Positions 1 to 12,159 of a stretch of DNA of 64,000 nucleotides are shown here, one piece after another. Both the position numbers and the translations under genes were made by a program. The stretch is taken from positions 34,903,534-34,967,533 of the forward strand of contig JAVIAB010000092.1 of the NCBI GenBank assembly GCA_032433765.1, written 5' to 3'. Each line of letters begins with the position of its first letter. Position 1 is the first letter of the stretch. Source of the DNA: Megaustenia siamemsis. Lineage: Eukaryota > Mollusca > Gastropoda > Stylommatophora > Ariophantidae. The notes below the pieces were generated by a model. That model was not told the DNA's origin. It made no database searches and saw nothing but the letters and a program-made list of their open reading frames with translations.

Positions 1-1850
1 AGGTATCTACCTTTTAAGTTGTATTTATTTCTTGGTGCTTTACTTTGTCAAATGCTTTGGTATAATGTATGAAACATAGGTATAGATCTATTTTCACCTC
101 TTTGGCTCATTCTACTAAAAGTCTTATGAACTATATGGCATTGTTCGTTTCTTTATCTTCAACAAAGCCACACTGCTCATCACTAATTTTTGGACGGATT
201 TTGTTCCGCAATCTTCGCATGATGATTCTTAGTAATATTTTAGTGATGTGACTCTAAGGCTTATTGTGCAATGATCATCGCATTCAATCGCACCACGTTT
301 CTTTGGTAATGGTATTGACTATATAATATATTATATAATATTAATTTTAGCAGGTCGCCGGGTATATACCCGCTGTTGCAAATATCATGCAATATTTTTA
401 TTATTTCTATTCCAAAATCACCCATGGCTTCAGTCTCTTCTTTAATTATCTTATCTGGCCCATGAGCTTTTTGTGCTTTCATATTGCGCAAAGCGTCTTT
501 CATACTTCTTTGAGTATTTCTGGTCCTTCCCCCATTATGCTTAATATTTACTCTTGTTCCTTCATCATCATAAAGATCTTTAATGTATCATGTCCGTATG
601 CTTTCTGTTCCAGTCAACAGTTCTCCTTCCTTTGATCTTAAATATCCAGCTTTTTATTGCATTTTTCTTCTTCTTATTTCTTAAATTTTTCTTGTATATA
701 CCGTTGACATCTCCTTTTTGTTGCGTTTCAATTTCATTGCATGCCTGTTTTAGCGATGCTTCTTTTGCTTCATTGTTTTTTATTACAATTACTTTATTTA
801 ATCTCTTATAGTCATCTTTGTTATTTCTTCTTCTGCTTTTATTCATTAGCTGTAAAATGTCATATATTTCTTTCTTGAATTTGTGCTCATTGGTGGTATG
901 AACTCTTTTGATGTTTGTTGCATTTATTTTTTAGTATTTCTCAATGTTCATCAATATTTTGTATCTTCTCTATTGTATTTTACCGGTTCTAAATTGTGAT
1001 GCTATATTTGTCTTGTAACCTCTTGTCTGATTTGAGTAAATCTAAATTTAACTTGATATTAACTGAGGGTCGTTTTGCTTCTTTTAATTTTACTCTAAGT
1101 TTTCCTACAACTGGTACATGATTACTATTGCAATCTGCCCCTGGTCTAGTTTTCACACACACCAGACTGTTTCTAAATCTTTTGTTTATCATTATGTAAT
1201 CAATTTGATTACGTGCATTGTCTCCCGAGCTTTTCCATGTCGACAGACGTCTCTTGGATGTTGCTTAAACCAGGTGTTTCCTATCATTATGTTGTGTGTT
1301 CTTGCCCAGTCAATAAGTTTATCACATCTTTTATTTCTCTCGCCTAAACCATAATAACCAGCTACTTCCTCAACTCTTTCCTTTACTACTTTAGCGTGAG
1401 ATCCATTAGAACTATGGTGTTTTCATGTGCTTTGCATTGACGAAGTGCCATGTTAAGCTCGTTGTAAAATGTATCACTTGTTTCCTCTAGACTGTCTGCT
1501 GTTGGTGTATAAACTTGTATGAGATTAACATCTATTAGCTTTCCAATCAGTTTCACTTAAATGACTGTGTCAGATATTGCCCAAAAAAACTTTCACTGTT
1601 CTTGCTCTTTCTGCATCCATTATGATGCCCCCTCCTCTTTTGGTGTTCAGTACCTCCAGTACATTTGTGTTCATCAGAATATATCTCTCCTAATCCAGTG
1701 TATCTCATTTAACACAGTCCCAATAATTGTAAACCCATCCATTTCATTTCCTTTTTAATGTTTCCAGTTTTCTCTTTGCGTGAGTGTTCATACGTTCAAA
1801 GTTCCTATTTTCAGAGTCTAATTTATCTTCATCTTGCTTATAGTAGCTTG
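1..1850 (-). mobile_element. LINE A copy 1, partial (RT start, linker, endonuclease)
   Basis: On the minus strand this reads as a decayed non-LTR retrotransposon. Positions 1-240 encode the finger region of reverse transcriptase, 261-503 contain the typical KAHGPDKI block, 580-846 the basic linker, and 989-1192 the end of the endonuclease with NSNHVPV in place of the usual SDHxPV. The frame is broken many times, so it is dead. The same stretch recurs at 24.3-26.9 kb, which helps to set the 5' end near 1,850. The 3' part lies left of the window. It sits in sequence upstream of, or in an intron of, the mucin-like gene. Confidence 0.85.
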
Positions 1851-2710
1851 ATGACGATCGGGTATCATCTGTAGCACATGATGTCCCCTACCGAACGAGG
1901 GTGTTCCTTATATAGGAATAAATCGATCGTTGTGACTTCAATAAACAACAGTGGAATCTCGTTGCTAAACAAACTAGGAAAGACCTTCATCCTAGTTGAC
2001 TACGAGTGGTTGCAAAGAATGACAATACGTGACGATTCAGTCTCAGTGTGCTTTTCTTTCATTTAAATAGTCATATTCTTTGCCTGTTACGACAAATAAG
2101 GGGAAAATGCCGTAAGCAATGGCTGCCACTATACGTAAAATTCATAGATCTTACGAGGGCATTTGATGTCGTCAGCAGAGATAGCCTCTTTGAACTTCTT
2201 GCAAAGGTCTAATACCCAAGAAAACTGTCAACTATCACCACATTATTTTATCTCAATATGACTAAAACAATACAATACGTTAGGAAAACCATTAATGCCT
2301 TTCCTGCTCAGAATAGGGTATAAAAGGCCGTGTTTAAAGACCAGTGCTTTTATTATAGTACCTTTACTTCAAAAAGGAACACATGAAGAATTATACATCT
2401 ACATTCAGAGAAGTATCTTTTACCTTGAATGTTTCACTATAATGTTGTGGTGAATATCGCATATTACGTATTTAAAATCTTGAATTTGTTATGTCATTTA
2501 ATATAACAAATTTCATCTTCAATTCTCCCTCAAACTACTCTATTTTATTGCTTTTAGTGAAGGTTTTTGTGCTGCACAAAACAAATTCAACTGATGAAAA
2601 ACGTTAATGACCCCCTACCATTTATGTAGAATAAATACAACATTATATCGATTAAAACGTGCCGGTTATTTGCTTAGAAATAACTAGTGATGTATTGTTT
2701 GCTTCCACAG
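1851..2710. other. intron, no recognised feature
   Basis: AT-rich unique-looking sequence ahead of the acceptor at 2,709-2,710. I see no long reading frame, RNA gene or clear repeat here. A pyrimidine-rich stretch and cag precede the exon. Confidence 0.4.
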
Positions 2711-2800
2711 ATAAAACATGCCAGGAAGGTGAATGTTTAGATGGTTGCCTTGAAGACTATCCAGACAAGTGTGAATCTCCATGTCCACCATCATACTGTG
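2711..2800 (+). CDS. mucin-like gene, Cys-rich (MEGF/EGF-like) exon
   Basis: A 90-nt exon with acceptor ttccacag and donor gtaagt, phase 1 at both ends. It encodes a 30-residue module with six cysteines spaced C-x4-C-x3-C-x7-C-x3-C-x4-C, including GECLDGCLEDYPDKCESPCP. The GC..GY.G..C..PCP style is that of MEGF-type EGF-like repeats in extracellular proteins, though this copy is short. Six cysteines and symmetric phase 1 ends fit a shuffled extracellular module. Upstream exons, including any signal peptide, lie outside the window. The next exon accepts phase 1. The link to the later exons rests on phase and composition, not on transcript data. Confidence 0.65.
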
Positions 2801-3689
2801 GTAAGTAATAATATACCAACATCATTGATTAACTTATCAAGCTGAAAATGTTAGTTTACAAAACTATTTATAGCTAGTTACTTTGAACTGGGAGAAGAGT
2901 CTATGAATGATGTCTAAAAGCTATAATAATATAACTTTGAAAAAACAGAGCAGCAATTAAACTTTAAAGATGTTTTAAACAAACAGAAATATATCACTGC
3001 TGAGTTATACTGGAGTATTTGTACCACAAACTTTGCAGTTTAGTTTAGTTGAGTTTAGACGATAGATCATCCTTATCGAACTAATTTATAAGACCACAGA
3101 TCTCCATACGGTATGACGACTCCATTTCTATGTTGATTTACTATTCTTCTGTGTCTCTCCGCCTAACGCTCTTCTCTGGTATCTCCAGTTTTTTCCTGCA
3201 GTCTGAACATGATTGTAGATTCATAATCATCAGCTCACCCTGCCTCCCTGAGAATATTTAGAATGTCAGCCCAGTTCTGAGCTATCATCATCCAGCTGTT
3301 ACAGCCAGGCTGTCAGCTCCATCGCTTTCTCTTACTCCGGAGTGTAAAATGAAAAAAAAATGAAGCATATCTCAAACAGCCCTGACTTCATTAGTGATAC
3401 TAACCATTGCTTTCGAGTCCAGCCTCCTTCGATTTTCCTCAACATGCTCATCAAATCATTGAGAAAGCACAATAATGTAAAAATGTTGTGTTTCTAGCCA
3501 AGCCCTTGCTTAAGTTATTGTCATTATTCCCATGGTCAAATTACTGATAGGTATGATGTCAATATGACAATTAAATGTTAACGTATATATTGCAAATATT
3601 AGACTACACACATTATTTAGATATTAAGATTAAAACATTGTACGAAGTAGATTGGCTTAAACTGAGTAAATGAAAAGATTATGAAATTA
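2801..3689. other. intron, no recognised gene
   Basis: Intron between the Cys-rich exon and the Thr-rich exon. Positions about 3,035-3,330 have a T/C-rich character like old minus-strand retroelement sequence, but I cannot assign a family. Confidence 0.35.
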
Positions 3690-4665
3690 TCATCATCATC
3701 ATCCTCATCATGTGCCATACCGGTTGGCTGAGGCAATCATGTCCTTCCACAATCTTCTATCTACCGTGCATCGTATCATTTCTGTTGTTGCTTTCCATGC
3801 CTTGACACAAAGCTATCAAGTATTTTCTCTAGTTGTCCTCCTTGGATCTCTCTTTTCCTGTATTTTGCCAGCTGTAACCAAATATTCAAACTTTCCTCTT
3901 CTCATGATATTCCCGAAAAATGTTGATTGTTTCTTTCTAACTTAGGAGCTCCCTTTTGTTATGTTTGTCTTTTGAGAATTTCCACGTTGATCTTTTTAGC
4001 AGTGCAGGGAACTTTCAACACTCTTCTGAGATATCACATCTCTGTGATATAATCGATACAGTCTACACACACAGTTCTATACTGTAAATGATACTAAATT
4101 CTGCAACAACATGCCAGTTGACAGTCGAATAGAAACAAAATCAGCAGTGACACGCAATAGTTGGCCTCTCAATTTCCTCATTGGTCCTTTTAGCTGTCAA
4201 GGGAACGTTCAACATTCTTATTAGAAATCCCATCTGTATTGTCTCTAATCGTCTTTTCATTTGTTTGTTTACTGTCCTTGATTCGCTTCCAGGTCAGAAT
4301 TGGCACTGTATATCACCGATTAACTCTCTTTCTCACTTCTATTGACATAGATTTGTTGCATAAGATGTTTTTCATTTTCTGAAATGCTATTTTGGTTCGA
4401 GTTATTCTGCTTTTTTATTTCTGTGGTGCATCTTCCAATTGATGTTATTATTATGCCCAAGTATTTGAAGCGTTGCACTTGTTTAAGCTTTGTCCTGTTT
4501 ATTGTTATGCTGCATGATGGTGGTGATTGTTTCTTCGATATAACCATTACTTCTGTTTTCTTACTATTCAGACTGATAAATTTCTTGTTGCTTTCTTTTA
4601 CTACTATGTCTATCATTTCTTGTAGTTCCTGGAATACAGAGTCAATCATGGCATTGTATTAAATA
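3690..4665 (-). mobile_element. LINE A, 3' fragment
   Basis: The + strand starts with cat repeats followed by the reverse complement of the MIAYANRYGT-type C-terminus, which marks the 3' end of a minus-strand LINE A. Going right it covers the RT C-terminal region, then the thumb: 4,320-4,649 minus encodes SLNSKKTEVMVISKKQ and QRFKYLGIIITS, the usual motifs after the YADD palm. About 3,970-4,260 is rearranged and partly duplicated. Many frame breaks. Confidence 0.8.
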
Positions 4666-5560
4666 TGTGACAACGTTTGGTATGGACAAACAATGAGCTT
4701 GCACATAAACATTAATTAACAAAAGTAATGATTTGTACAAATAGACAACAACCACTACAATGTATATTGACAGAATAACATGAGATCTAAGCTCGTGAAG
4801 ATACAATCATTCAAGAACATGAAGTCCACTATGCCGATGAAGCAGACTCTTTATAGAACTCATTTAACAAAGCACAGTTTTCAGATATTCCGAGTTTAAC
4901 ATCTCCTCTTGGTCTTTACTCGTTACGTTGACGTCATATTTCTGTTTTTCGACCCGACACATCCATCTTAGTGTGGATAGTTTTGCACGGACAGCGACCA
5001 TTTTTGGTCTAATCTTTTCCACTTGTAATTGTCAAGGCTATTGAAGTGCCCAAGTATATGCAAAACCCCATGGTTTTTTACCTGTTTGTGGTAAACTGAC
5101 TAACCGGCCTGACCCAGTAAGTGGCCCGGTATAATAATAATAGAATAAAGAAAGAAAGAAACATGATAACTCGGTCCTAAGAATTATCATGCTGAAGTTG
5201 AATATGAAAAGTCAGAAAGGTGAGGTCAAACAAATTAACATAAATTGAACCTAATTTATACTCTTTTATTGGATAATGAGGTAAAGCACCAATTATGACA
5301 ACTAACGTTAACATCAACAGAAACATGTTAAGATTTTAGGCCATCATTGACGGTCATGAAGTTCATGTTAGAATGCAATAGATAACAATAACAGTTCGGT
5401 GCTTTTTTTAACACCACGTTTTATCTTTATGAGACATTTAGCGCGAAAACAGTTCAGAAATATTTGAATGCAGATCCAGCCAATGATGAAATATGTCTTT
5501 TATATGTTTACGTAAGATTTGAAAATATTTCTCTATAAATTTCCTTGAATTTCGTCACAG
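4666..5560. other. intron, possible retroposon tail near 5,130-5,160
   Basis: No gene seen. At about 5,100-5,160 a GC-richer stretch runs into AAT repeats and AAAG repeats, like the 3' tail of a retroposon on the + strand, but I cannot name it. Confidence 0.3.
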
Positions 5561-5650
5561 AAACAACACCAGAACGAACGACAAGCACACTGAAACCTCC
5601 AACAACAACAACACCAATCCCAACAGAGGCTACTACAAGTACGCCGCATG
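5561..5650 (+). CDS. mucin-like gene, Thr/Pro linker exon
   Basis: Acceptor tcgtcacag, entered in phase 1. It encodes a Thr/Pro-rich linker with ETTPERTTSTLKPPTTTTP, the same kind of sequence as the later array exons and with the same ETT start. Two donors keep phase 1: gtacgc after 5,638 (26 codons) or gtttct after 5,650 (30 codons); the first looks slightly better. The region is probably O-glycosylated if the protein is secreted. This exon may be the ancestral, non-amplified relative of the array exon. Confidence 0.6.
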
Positions 5651-5874
5651 GTTTCTTTACCTATAATATTTCTTAAATTGTTAATTTATCGTCTAAAGTG
5701 TATTGCAGTGGTTGTAGGTACACTAATGGAAAATTTCCAGGTCTGAAGGTGGGAATTAAATAGCTTTCATTCTAAAGAGGGTTGAAAACAATGAAAGAAA
5801 TCGTAAGTTAATTAGATATATTAGAAAGCAAAAGTCTAAAACTAGTGCAGAAGTAAGGGAAGTTGACATGCACC

Positions 5875-5906
<32 letters not shown>

Positions 5907-6354
5907 GATGTATATGGGGATGTGATGAGAAGAGAGAAACAGAAAATCGCAAAGAAAACTCAATGAGCGAACTGGAAAGTGCAATAATAGATTTCACGTT
6001 CCTGGTCGACGCATCAGGGAAAGGCTAAGTAGAAGGTGGTCTTATATATTATATTATTAATTATTACATATTATTATTAATATATGTTTTGTGCATAACC
6101 ATACATTATCTTTTATTATTTTAAAATGCACTGTTTTACTATTAGTTAGTTATTACAAGTTAACACAAAAAAGTTCACTATCTTCAAGTAGGTTGCTGTT
6201 TATTTCAGGCTCTTTTCTTTATTTCATCCAGGAAGAAAATATTCATCATTTTAATTGCTCTGTTTTTCTGCATACTATTTTATTTTATACATATTAAATT
6301 TTCATTATCATTTGACTGCATAAGTAGGAGATATTAGAACCAGAATATAATTAT
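5651..6354. other. intron with TA microsatellite
   Basis: Intron sequence. A pure TA run of about 28 nt lies at 5,880-5,907. Otherwise AT-rich and featureless. Confidence 0.5.
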
Positions 6355-6363
6355 TGGTTATGA

Positions 6364-6500
6364 TTATGGTTATGGAAGGCTCCGGTATTACTGCAAACGA
6401 ATTAAAATCCATAATTGCTCAACCGCACGTGCCAGTGGAATCATTCGAATTACTATCTCATCTCCCAAACAAAGAAAGGTAGCTGTAGTCCCCATCATAG
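6364..6500 (+). repeat. dispersed repeat R1, copy 1
   Basis: About 130 bp closely matching 14,270-14,395. The + strand contains a short frame with GITANELKSIIAQ and VPVES.ELL.HLPNK in both copies. I do not recognise the family. Both copies lie in introns of the mucin-like gene. Confidence 0.6.
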
Positions 6501-6685
6501 CAGTCTCAGCACACGCCAAAAGACATAAGGCGAAACTGCACAGAAGGTGAACACAGCCATCTGTTCTCCATCATACGATATCATCATTCATCGTAAACAA
6601 TCGGAATATCGAAACATGATCAAAACAGATGAAACGCACAGCTAACAGTGTGCATTGAGCACTTATCTTAGTAGCTCCTGCAACA

Positions 6686-6815
6686 AGCCGGACTTGGAAA
6701 ATGAAGAGACTGCAACAAGGAACACGTTTCAGACATAGCCTTTAAAGCTTCCTGCCGCCTATCCACCATATTGACCGGAAGCTCACGTCTGAAAATGATG
6801 ATCGTCATATTTTTA
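6686..6815. repeat. dispersed repeat R2, copy 1
   Basis: About 125 bp matching 15,722-15,840, including gactgcaacaaggaacac and cctatccaccata. It ends about 70 bp before the next coding exon. Possibly the conserved body of a SINE or an LINE 3' region; not assigned. Confidence 0.55.
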
Positions 6816-6884
6816 AAAAATGTATAGCGCTTGATGATGCTTGATATAATTAATATGTATAATGAATTCATGTTTTTCCCTCAG

Positions 6885-7051
6885 GAACTATATGTGAATA
6901 TACAAATCACACTGTGGAAACATTTCCGCCACTAAAGAGTTCAAAACATGATCTAGAAGCTGGTCTTGTTTCAGATGGAAATGATGAAGTTGAAGGATTA
7001 TATACAGATAACAATACATATATTATAGTACCAATAGAATATCTTGAAGAG
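6885..7051 (+). CDS. mucin-like gene, ectodomain exon C
   Basis: Acceptor tttttccctcag, donor gtaggt; enters in phase 1 and leaves in phase 0 (167 nt). Encodes GTICEYTNHTVETFPPLKSS at its start and TYIIVPIEYLEE at its end, with an N-glycosylation site (NHT). I do not recognise the domain. Read with the next exons it gives alternating beta-like segments (IIVPIEYLEE, HVLMYTYVAIG, LHTIKSVTIGF). This is weakly reminiscent of the second half of a GAIN domain, but no GPS cleavage motif is visible, so I leave it unassigned. Confidence 0.65.
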
Positions 7052-7076
7052 GTAGGTAAGACTAGTAATGTATACA

Positions 7077-7281
7077 TGTGTGGGTGAGTGTGTGTGTGTG
7101 AGCGTGAGTGTTTGTGTATGTCTGTGTGTGAGTGTGACTGTGTGTGTGTCAGTGTATATGTGAGCGAGCGTGTGCATGTGTGTGTGTATACGCGTGCGTA
7201 CGTGTGTGTATGTGAGAGAGAGAGTGTGCGTATGTTAGTGTATATGCATACGTACCTGCGTAAGTGTGTGTGTGTATTTAT
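7077..7281 (+). repeat. TG-rich microsatellite next to a splice donor
   Basis: About 200 bp of interrupted TG/GTGTG repeats starting about 25 nt after the donor at 7,052. The open frames in both strands here are by-products of the repeat. Confidence 0.9.
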
Positions 7282-8470
7282 TATGATTTTTTTTTTTACA
7301 ATTTGCAGCTTGAACAAAATTACATATCAGATCACATAAAATATTGCCACCACTCTGATAGTTGGAAGCAATAGACTTGTACAAAGTTCTCACTTGTCTT
7401 GATTGTGCATACTTTACTGTTAATTGTCATTATTTTTACATTAATTTCTAGACTCCATCATTGACTACTTCTTCTTTGATTACCTTCAAATTCGATCTGT
7501 GTATACGAGATTTTAATAATGACATAAGTGTTTTAAAAAATAAGACACATTTTAAAATTGTACACTCAATCAAAATCATCTTTCAGTTCCAACACTCAAA
7601 CATGTACCAGTTTTGAGCTGCTGCCAAAGTACAGTAATACATGTTATATCCTAGTGTCTCTGATAAAACACCAAATCATCTTTTTGTCGTTGACTCTTTG
7701 CTCTAGTATTCTCGTAAAGTCTGTTAATGGCTCATTTCGTCACGCTTTGTAGGCTTCATTTTTGTGTAGTTGGTGTTTGTCGTTAATCTCAATGTTCATT
7801 TAACTCCTACAAGCAGAATCGTCTACCCCTTCCGCCTCGCTAAGTCTATCAATAAGTTAAGTCTCAAGCGTTGTCTAAAACTAATGTAAAATACATTATT
7901 TCAAAATGTATATTTAGCATTGCTATTAGTGATTGTTTAGTAGAACGACCTCACTGCATTCAGGGCAAAACAAAGGTAATTTATCCTTCTCAGTAAATGG
8001 CAACAGTTGTGTGTGATGATAATCACTATAGATAACTATGTTTTACAAATCTCTAATAAACCATGCTTAACCTGCAATAACTTCAGTGATAATGGAGGCT
8101 GTAACAGTTATTGTTGTCCCTAAATAAATAGGCAAATTCCGTAACAGATTTGCAAGATTCAGAACTGACGTCTCCTGAGTAGATGATACATATATGAAGC
8201 TGAAATAGACATGAAGAATCACGGAAAAGCTGGTTATAATAAAATAACATAAAATAGCGTATTACAATTTAGGAAAAAAGACAAGCCACCGTTTCAACTC
8301 AAGGTCGTTAACAAGGACAAACAGCAGAGACGACAATTCAAAATATATCACAAATCTAAATAATTCCCTAAAATATAAGAAGATGCAGCTATTATCAAGC
8401 TGAAAATAACAATATAATTTCAAGGCTATTTTACAACAAAACAAGCATATATAGAAGCATCAAAGCTAAC
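7282..8470. other. intron, nothing recognised
   Basis: AT-rich intron sequence with no supported gene or clear repeat. Confidence 0.4.
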
Positions 8471-8982
8471 AATCTTAAATCATCATGTACTATACCGGTT
8501 GCCGTAGGCGATCATGTCCCTCCACAATTTTCTATCAACAATGCGTCGTATTCTATTGTTGTTGACTGTTTTCAGTGCCTTGACATCAAGCTATCTATAT
8601 AGTATCGTCTCTCCTTATATCGTCCACGATCTCACTTTTTCCGTATTTTGACAGTTGTAACAGTAAGTATTTCAACTTTCCTCTTCTCGTAATGTGTCCA
8701 AAAATTGTCGATTGTTTCTTTCTGAGGTGTTTTTGAAGCTCCTTTTTTGTTCTGGCCTCATTAAGAACTTCCTTCTCTGTGGTTTCTAATCGTCTTTTCA
8801 TTTGCTTGTCTACTATCCATAATTCGCTTCCATGGGTCAAAATAGCTCTACATAGCACCGATGAACTCTCTTCATCACTTCTATTGTCACAGATTTCTTG
8901 AACAATATGTTTTTAATTTTGTGAAATGCTATTTTGGCTTGAGCTATTCTGCTTTTTATTTATGTGGTGCATCTACCATCAT

Positions 8983-9325
8983 TATCATTGAGTGCCTTCT
9001 CCGCAACGAAAGTTGGCTACCATGGATCGCCATTTTACTCTGTTTCTTGCTTTGATGGTGCAGGTTGGCATATATTGACTTGTCCATCTTTTGATGTTAC
9101 TCGTCCATGTTAGTCTTGATCTGCCTCTGCCTCTTTTACCTTGTATTTTTCCTTCCAATAATACTTTTAGTAGGCTGTTGTGTCTTTTAACATGCCCCAA
9201 AAATGTCATTTGTCTTGTCTTAATTGTATATAGTAATTCTCTTTTTATTTTCAGTTGCTTTAAAACTTCATCGTTTGTTTTCTTTAATTTCCATCCAATT
9301 CTACCTATTCTTCTCTCCCGTTTGA
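8983..9325 (-). mobile_element. LINE B 3' fragment nested in LINE A
   Basis: Minus-strand end of a different LINE: 8,985-9,209 encodes MTFLGHVKRHNSLLKVLLEG, GKRGRGRSRLTW and NRVKWRSMVANFRCGEGTQ, followed by TGA-type repeats at the 3' end. Near-identical tails occur at 22,939 and 63,667. LINE A sequence is present on both sides. Confidence 0.8.
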
Positions 9326-9407
9326 TGTTATTATTGTGCCCGCATAAATGACTCTTTACACTTGTTTCAGATTCGTCCTGTTAATTTTTATATTGCATGA
9401 TGGTAGT

Positions 9408-9975
9408 GAAGGGAGCCGCGATAGCTCAGTGGTTAGTGAACTGGACTACAAAGGACAAGAGGTTCGATCCTGATCGATGGCTTCCAGGTTCACCCACCCT
9501 TAAATGGGAACCGTATTTTTATGGGAAAGTAAGGCGGCACGTCCGTGCGCTGCCGGTGCCCGAAAGGGGAGTAAAGAATAGTGGCGCTGTTCCCTACCAG
9601 GCATGTTCATAAGAGGCGACTAAGGAGGGTTGGCCATGAGACTGGCTATCCCGTACTGTAAGAAAATAAGCCGAAAAAACACAGAGTAAGACCAAGGAAT
9701 TCTTGGAGAAAATAGTTTGAAACAGAGACGAAGATGATGAGGAAGACATGCAATGATATTAAAAGAATGGCAAGAAACAGAACGGCTTTGAGAGTGTTTT
9801 TGAAGACCTATGCTCCACAGGGAGCTGAAAGGTAGAAGAGAATACGGCACGGGCGTAATACCGACAACATTACCCTATAATGAATTCTTATGCCGAAGGG
9901 CTGTAAAAAGGATGGTCACTAACGCCATATTCCCTATACGCCACTTGACGTGAGGGGGCTCTTTACTTATTTTAC
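9408..9975 (+). mobile_element. tRNA-derived SINE (with a longer body) nested in LINE A
   Basis: A tRNA-like head has a pol III box A (tagctcagtggttag, 9,422-9,436) and box B (ggttcgatcc, 9,461-9,470). The body continues to about 9,975, and its 9,700-9,850 part resembles 58,340-58,500. The flanks are LINE A sequence sharing an ATGGTRGT-like word (9,399 and 9,978), a possible imperfect target duplication. Confidence 0.7.
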
Positions 9976-12159
9976 TTTATGGTGGTAGGGATTATTGCTT
10001 CCATATGACTATTTGTTTCTGTTTTCTTACTATTCAGATTGAAACCTTTCTTGTTCGCATTCTTTCACGATTGTTTTTTATCATTTCTTGCAGTTAATCC
10101 TCCATCTCAGGTACTAAAACTGTACCATCTGCGTATTACAAATTGTTTATATTGTGACAGTTGATTTCATTTACATTTTTGCCTAGTATTGATCTCATAA
10201 TATTTTCGCTGCAAATTGAGAACACATCTGGTGACAGAACGCACCCTTGTGTTACTTCATGTTTTATATATTGTAACTGTCCTGTTTCCTTGCCAATTCA
10301 CGTGGCTACTGTCTGTTGCCAATACATATTTTTTAATGATTATCAGATCCTTGTCATCGATCGTTAATTTCTCCATCATATTGATGATCTCCACATACTT
10401 GACCTTGTAGGATGCTTTTGTATAGTCTGCAAAACACGTATATAGATCTTTCTTTATCTCTTTAGTTCTTTTTGTCAATGTTCTCTGGATGTATATTGCA
10501 TAATCTATGCCTTTTTCTTCCATAAATCCACTTTGTCCTCACTTATTTCTGTTTTTATGTGGTTTCTTAAAAGTCTCATGATTATTCTTAATAATATTTT
10601 GGTTATATTTGGTGGTAAGATTAATAGTGCGATGGTCTTCACAATCAGTGGCGCCTGAGTTCTTTGGGGTGGCTGAAAAATATTTAAGTAGATCTTTGGG
10701 TATGTGCCCAGCGCTAAATATGTCATTGAACAGTTTAGCTATGATCTCGACTTCCAGATCTCCCAATAGATCTATCTCTTCGACTTAATATTATCAAGAC
10801 CTAGAGCTTTTCATCTTCTCATGTGTTGGAGTGCCACCTCCACTTCAGTCTGCATTATTGGTGGCCCTGTGCCTTTGTTTGAATTCTTTAGCTCTGGACT
10901 TTCATCATATAAGTGTTGACTGATATATTCTGTCCATCTTTTTTCAGTATCTTCTATTCTTCCATTATTATATATCCTTCCTTTGATTTCATACATCCTG
11001 AGACTGATACATCTTTTATTGCTGTTAATTCATTTAACTGATTGTGCATATATTTCGTATCGTTCTATTGTTGTTTTTCCATTTCTTCACAATTCTGCTT
11101 TAACCATCATTCCTTTGCATTTATTTTGGATTTCTTTGTGCAATCTTTTGTATATCAGCTCTTCTTTCTTATGTTTTCGTCTTTTGTCCATTAGTTCTAG
11201 CATTTCTTATGAGATCCATTTATTTTTATTGATTCTTTCAATCACTGGTATTACGGTTTTTTAATCTTTATTGATATATCATTATTTGAGCACTTGCAAC
11301 TGCTCTTCAATGTTCTGTATTTTTGTCAATAGCATTATATCTATTGTGTACAATAGTGGTGTATTTATCTCTCGTCTGTCTATCTACTTGAAGCATATCT
11401 CGCTGTCATTTTACATTTCTTGGGGATAACTGTGTCTTCCTTAGTTTCATTCTATTTTTTTAACTACATGTATATGGCCACCAATACAGTCTGCTCCTTC
11501 TATTGTTTTAAAAGATGTTGGCCATTCCCAAATCTTCTCTGTACTAGCATAAAATCGATTTGTTTGTGTATTTTGTTGTCTGGGCTTAGCCATGTCCACA
11601 GTCGTCTAGGGTGTTGCTTGAACTTAGGTGTCACCTATAATCATTTCATGTGTTTGGCCTAATCTATCAATCTATCCACTCTGATTATTTGTCTCTACTA
11701 GACCATGTTATTCAGTCCCATTTTGCACTTTAGCTGCTCCTACCTTTGCGTTGAAACCCATATTATATTAGATATTTTGAGGGGATATAAACTGTTTCAT
11801 CGTCATCTTTAGCTGTAGCTTGTAAAAGTAGCAATGTCTTCTTTGCTGTTTCTTGTTGGCACATTAGCTTGAATAATGTTGATATACATTGGTCTCTAAA
11901 ATTACATGACAGAATTTTATCTGATACAGGCTAAAACCCTTTCAGTTATTTGTTTCTTTCTCAATCTAACAATTTGCCTAATCCTCTTTCGTATGTGGTT
12001 CCTCCAGAGTAAATTAAATTTCCACCATCGCGTTGTAATAATTCTTTTCTTTTCCATCTCATTTCACAAAGTACCAGAATGTTCAATTTCATTCTCTTCA
12101 GTTAAAAAATGTTTTTTAGTTTACTGTCCTGGAATTCTGATCTAATGTTCTGAGCTCCC

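Larger units (their letters stand above)
8475..12150 (-). mobile_element. LINE A copy 2, near full length, with nested inserts
   Basis: A minus-strand LINE A whose 3' end (cat repeats plus the MIAYANRYGT-type tail) is at 8,475. Going right come the RT C-terminus (8,595-8,858: SELWIVDKQMKRRLETTEKEV), the thumb, the palm and fingers (10,257-10,770), the linker (10,811-11,000, with RWTEYISQHLYDE) and the endonuclease (11,300-12,140). LINE B at 8,983-9,325 and a SINE at about 9,408-9,975 interrupt it; LINE A sequence resumes after each. Frames are badly broken. Confidence 0.75.

Noticed and set aside
6907..7339. His/Thr-rich and Cys/Val-rich frames on both strands near 7.1 kb
   Set aside because: By-products of the TG microsatellite.
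9414..9490. Genuine tRNA gene
   Set aside because: Box A and B are present, but the acceptor stem does not close and the sequence continues into a long SINE body inside a LINE.
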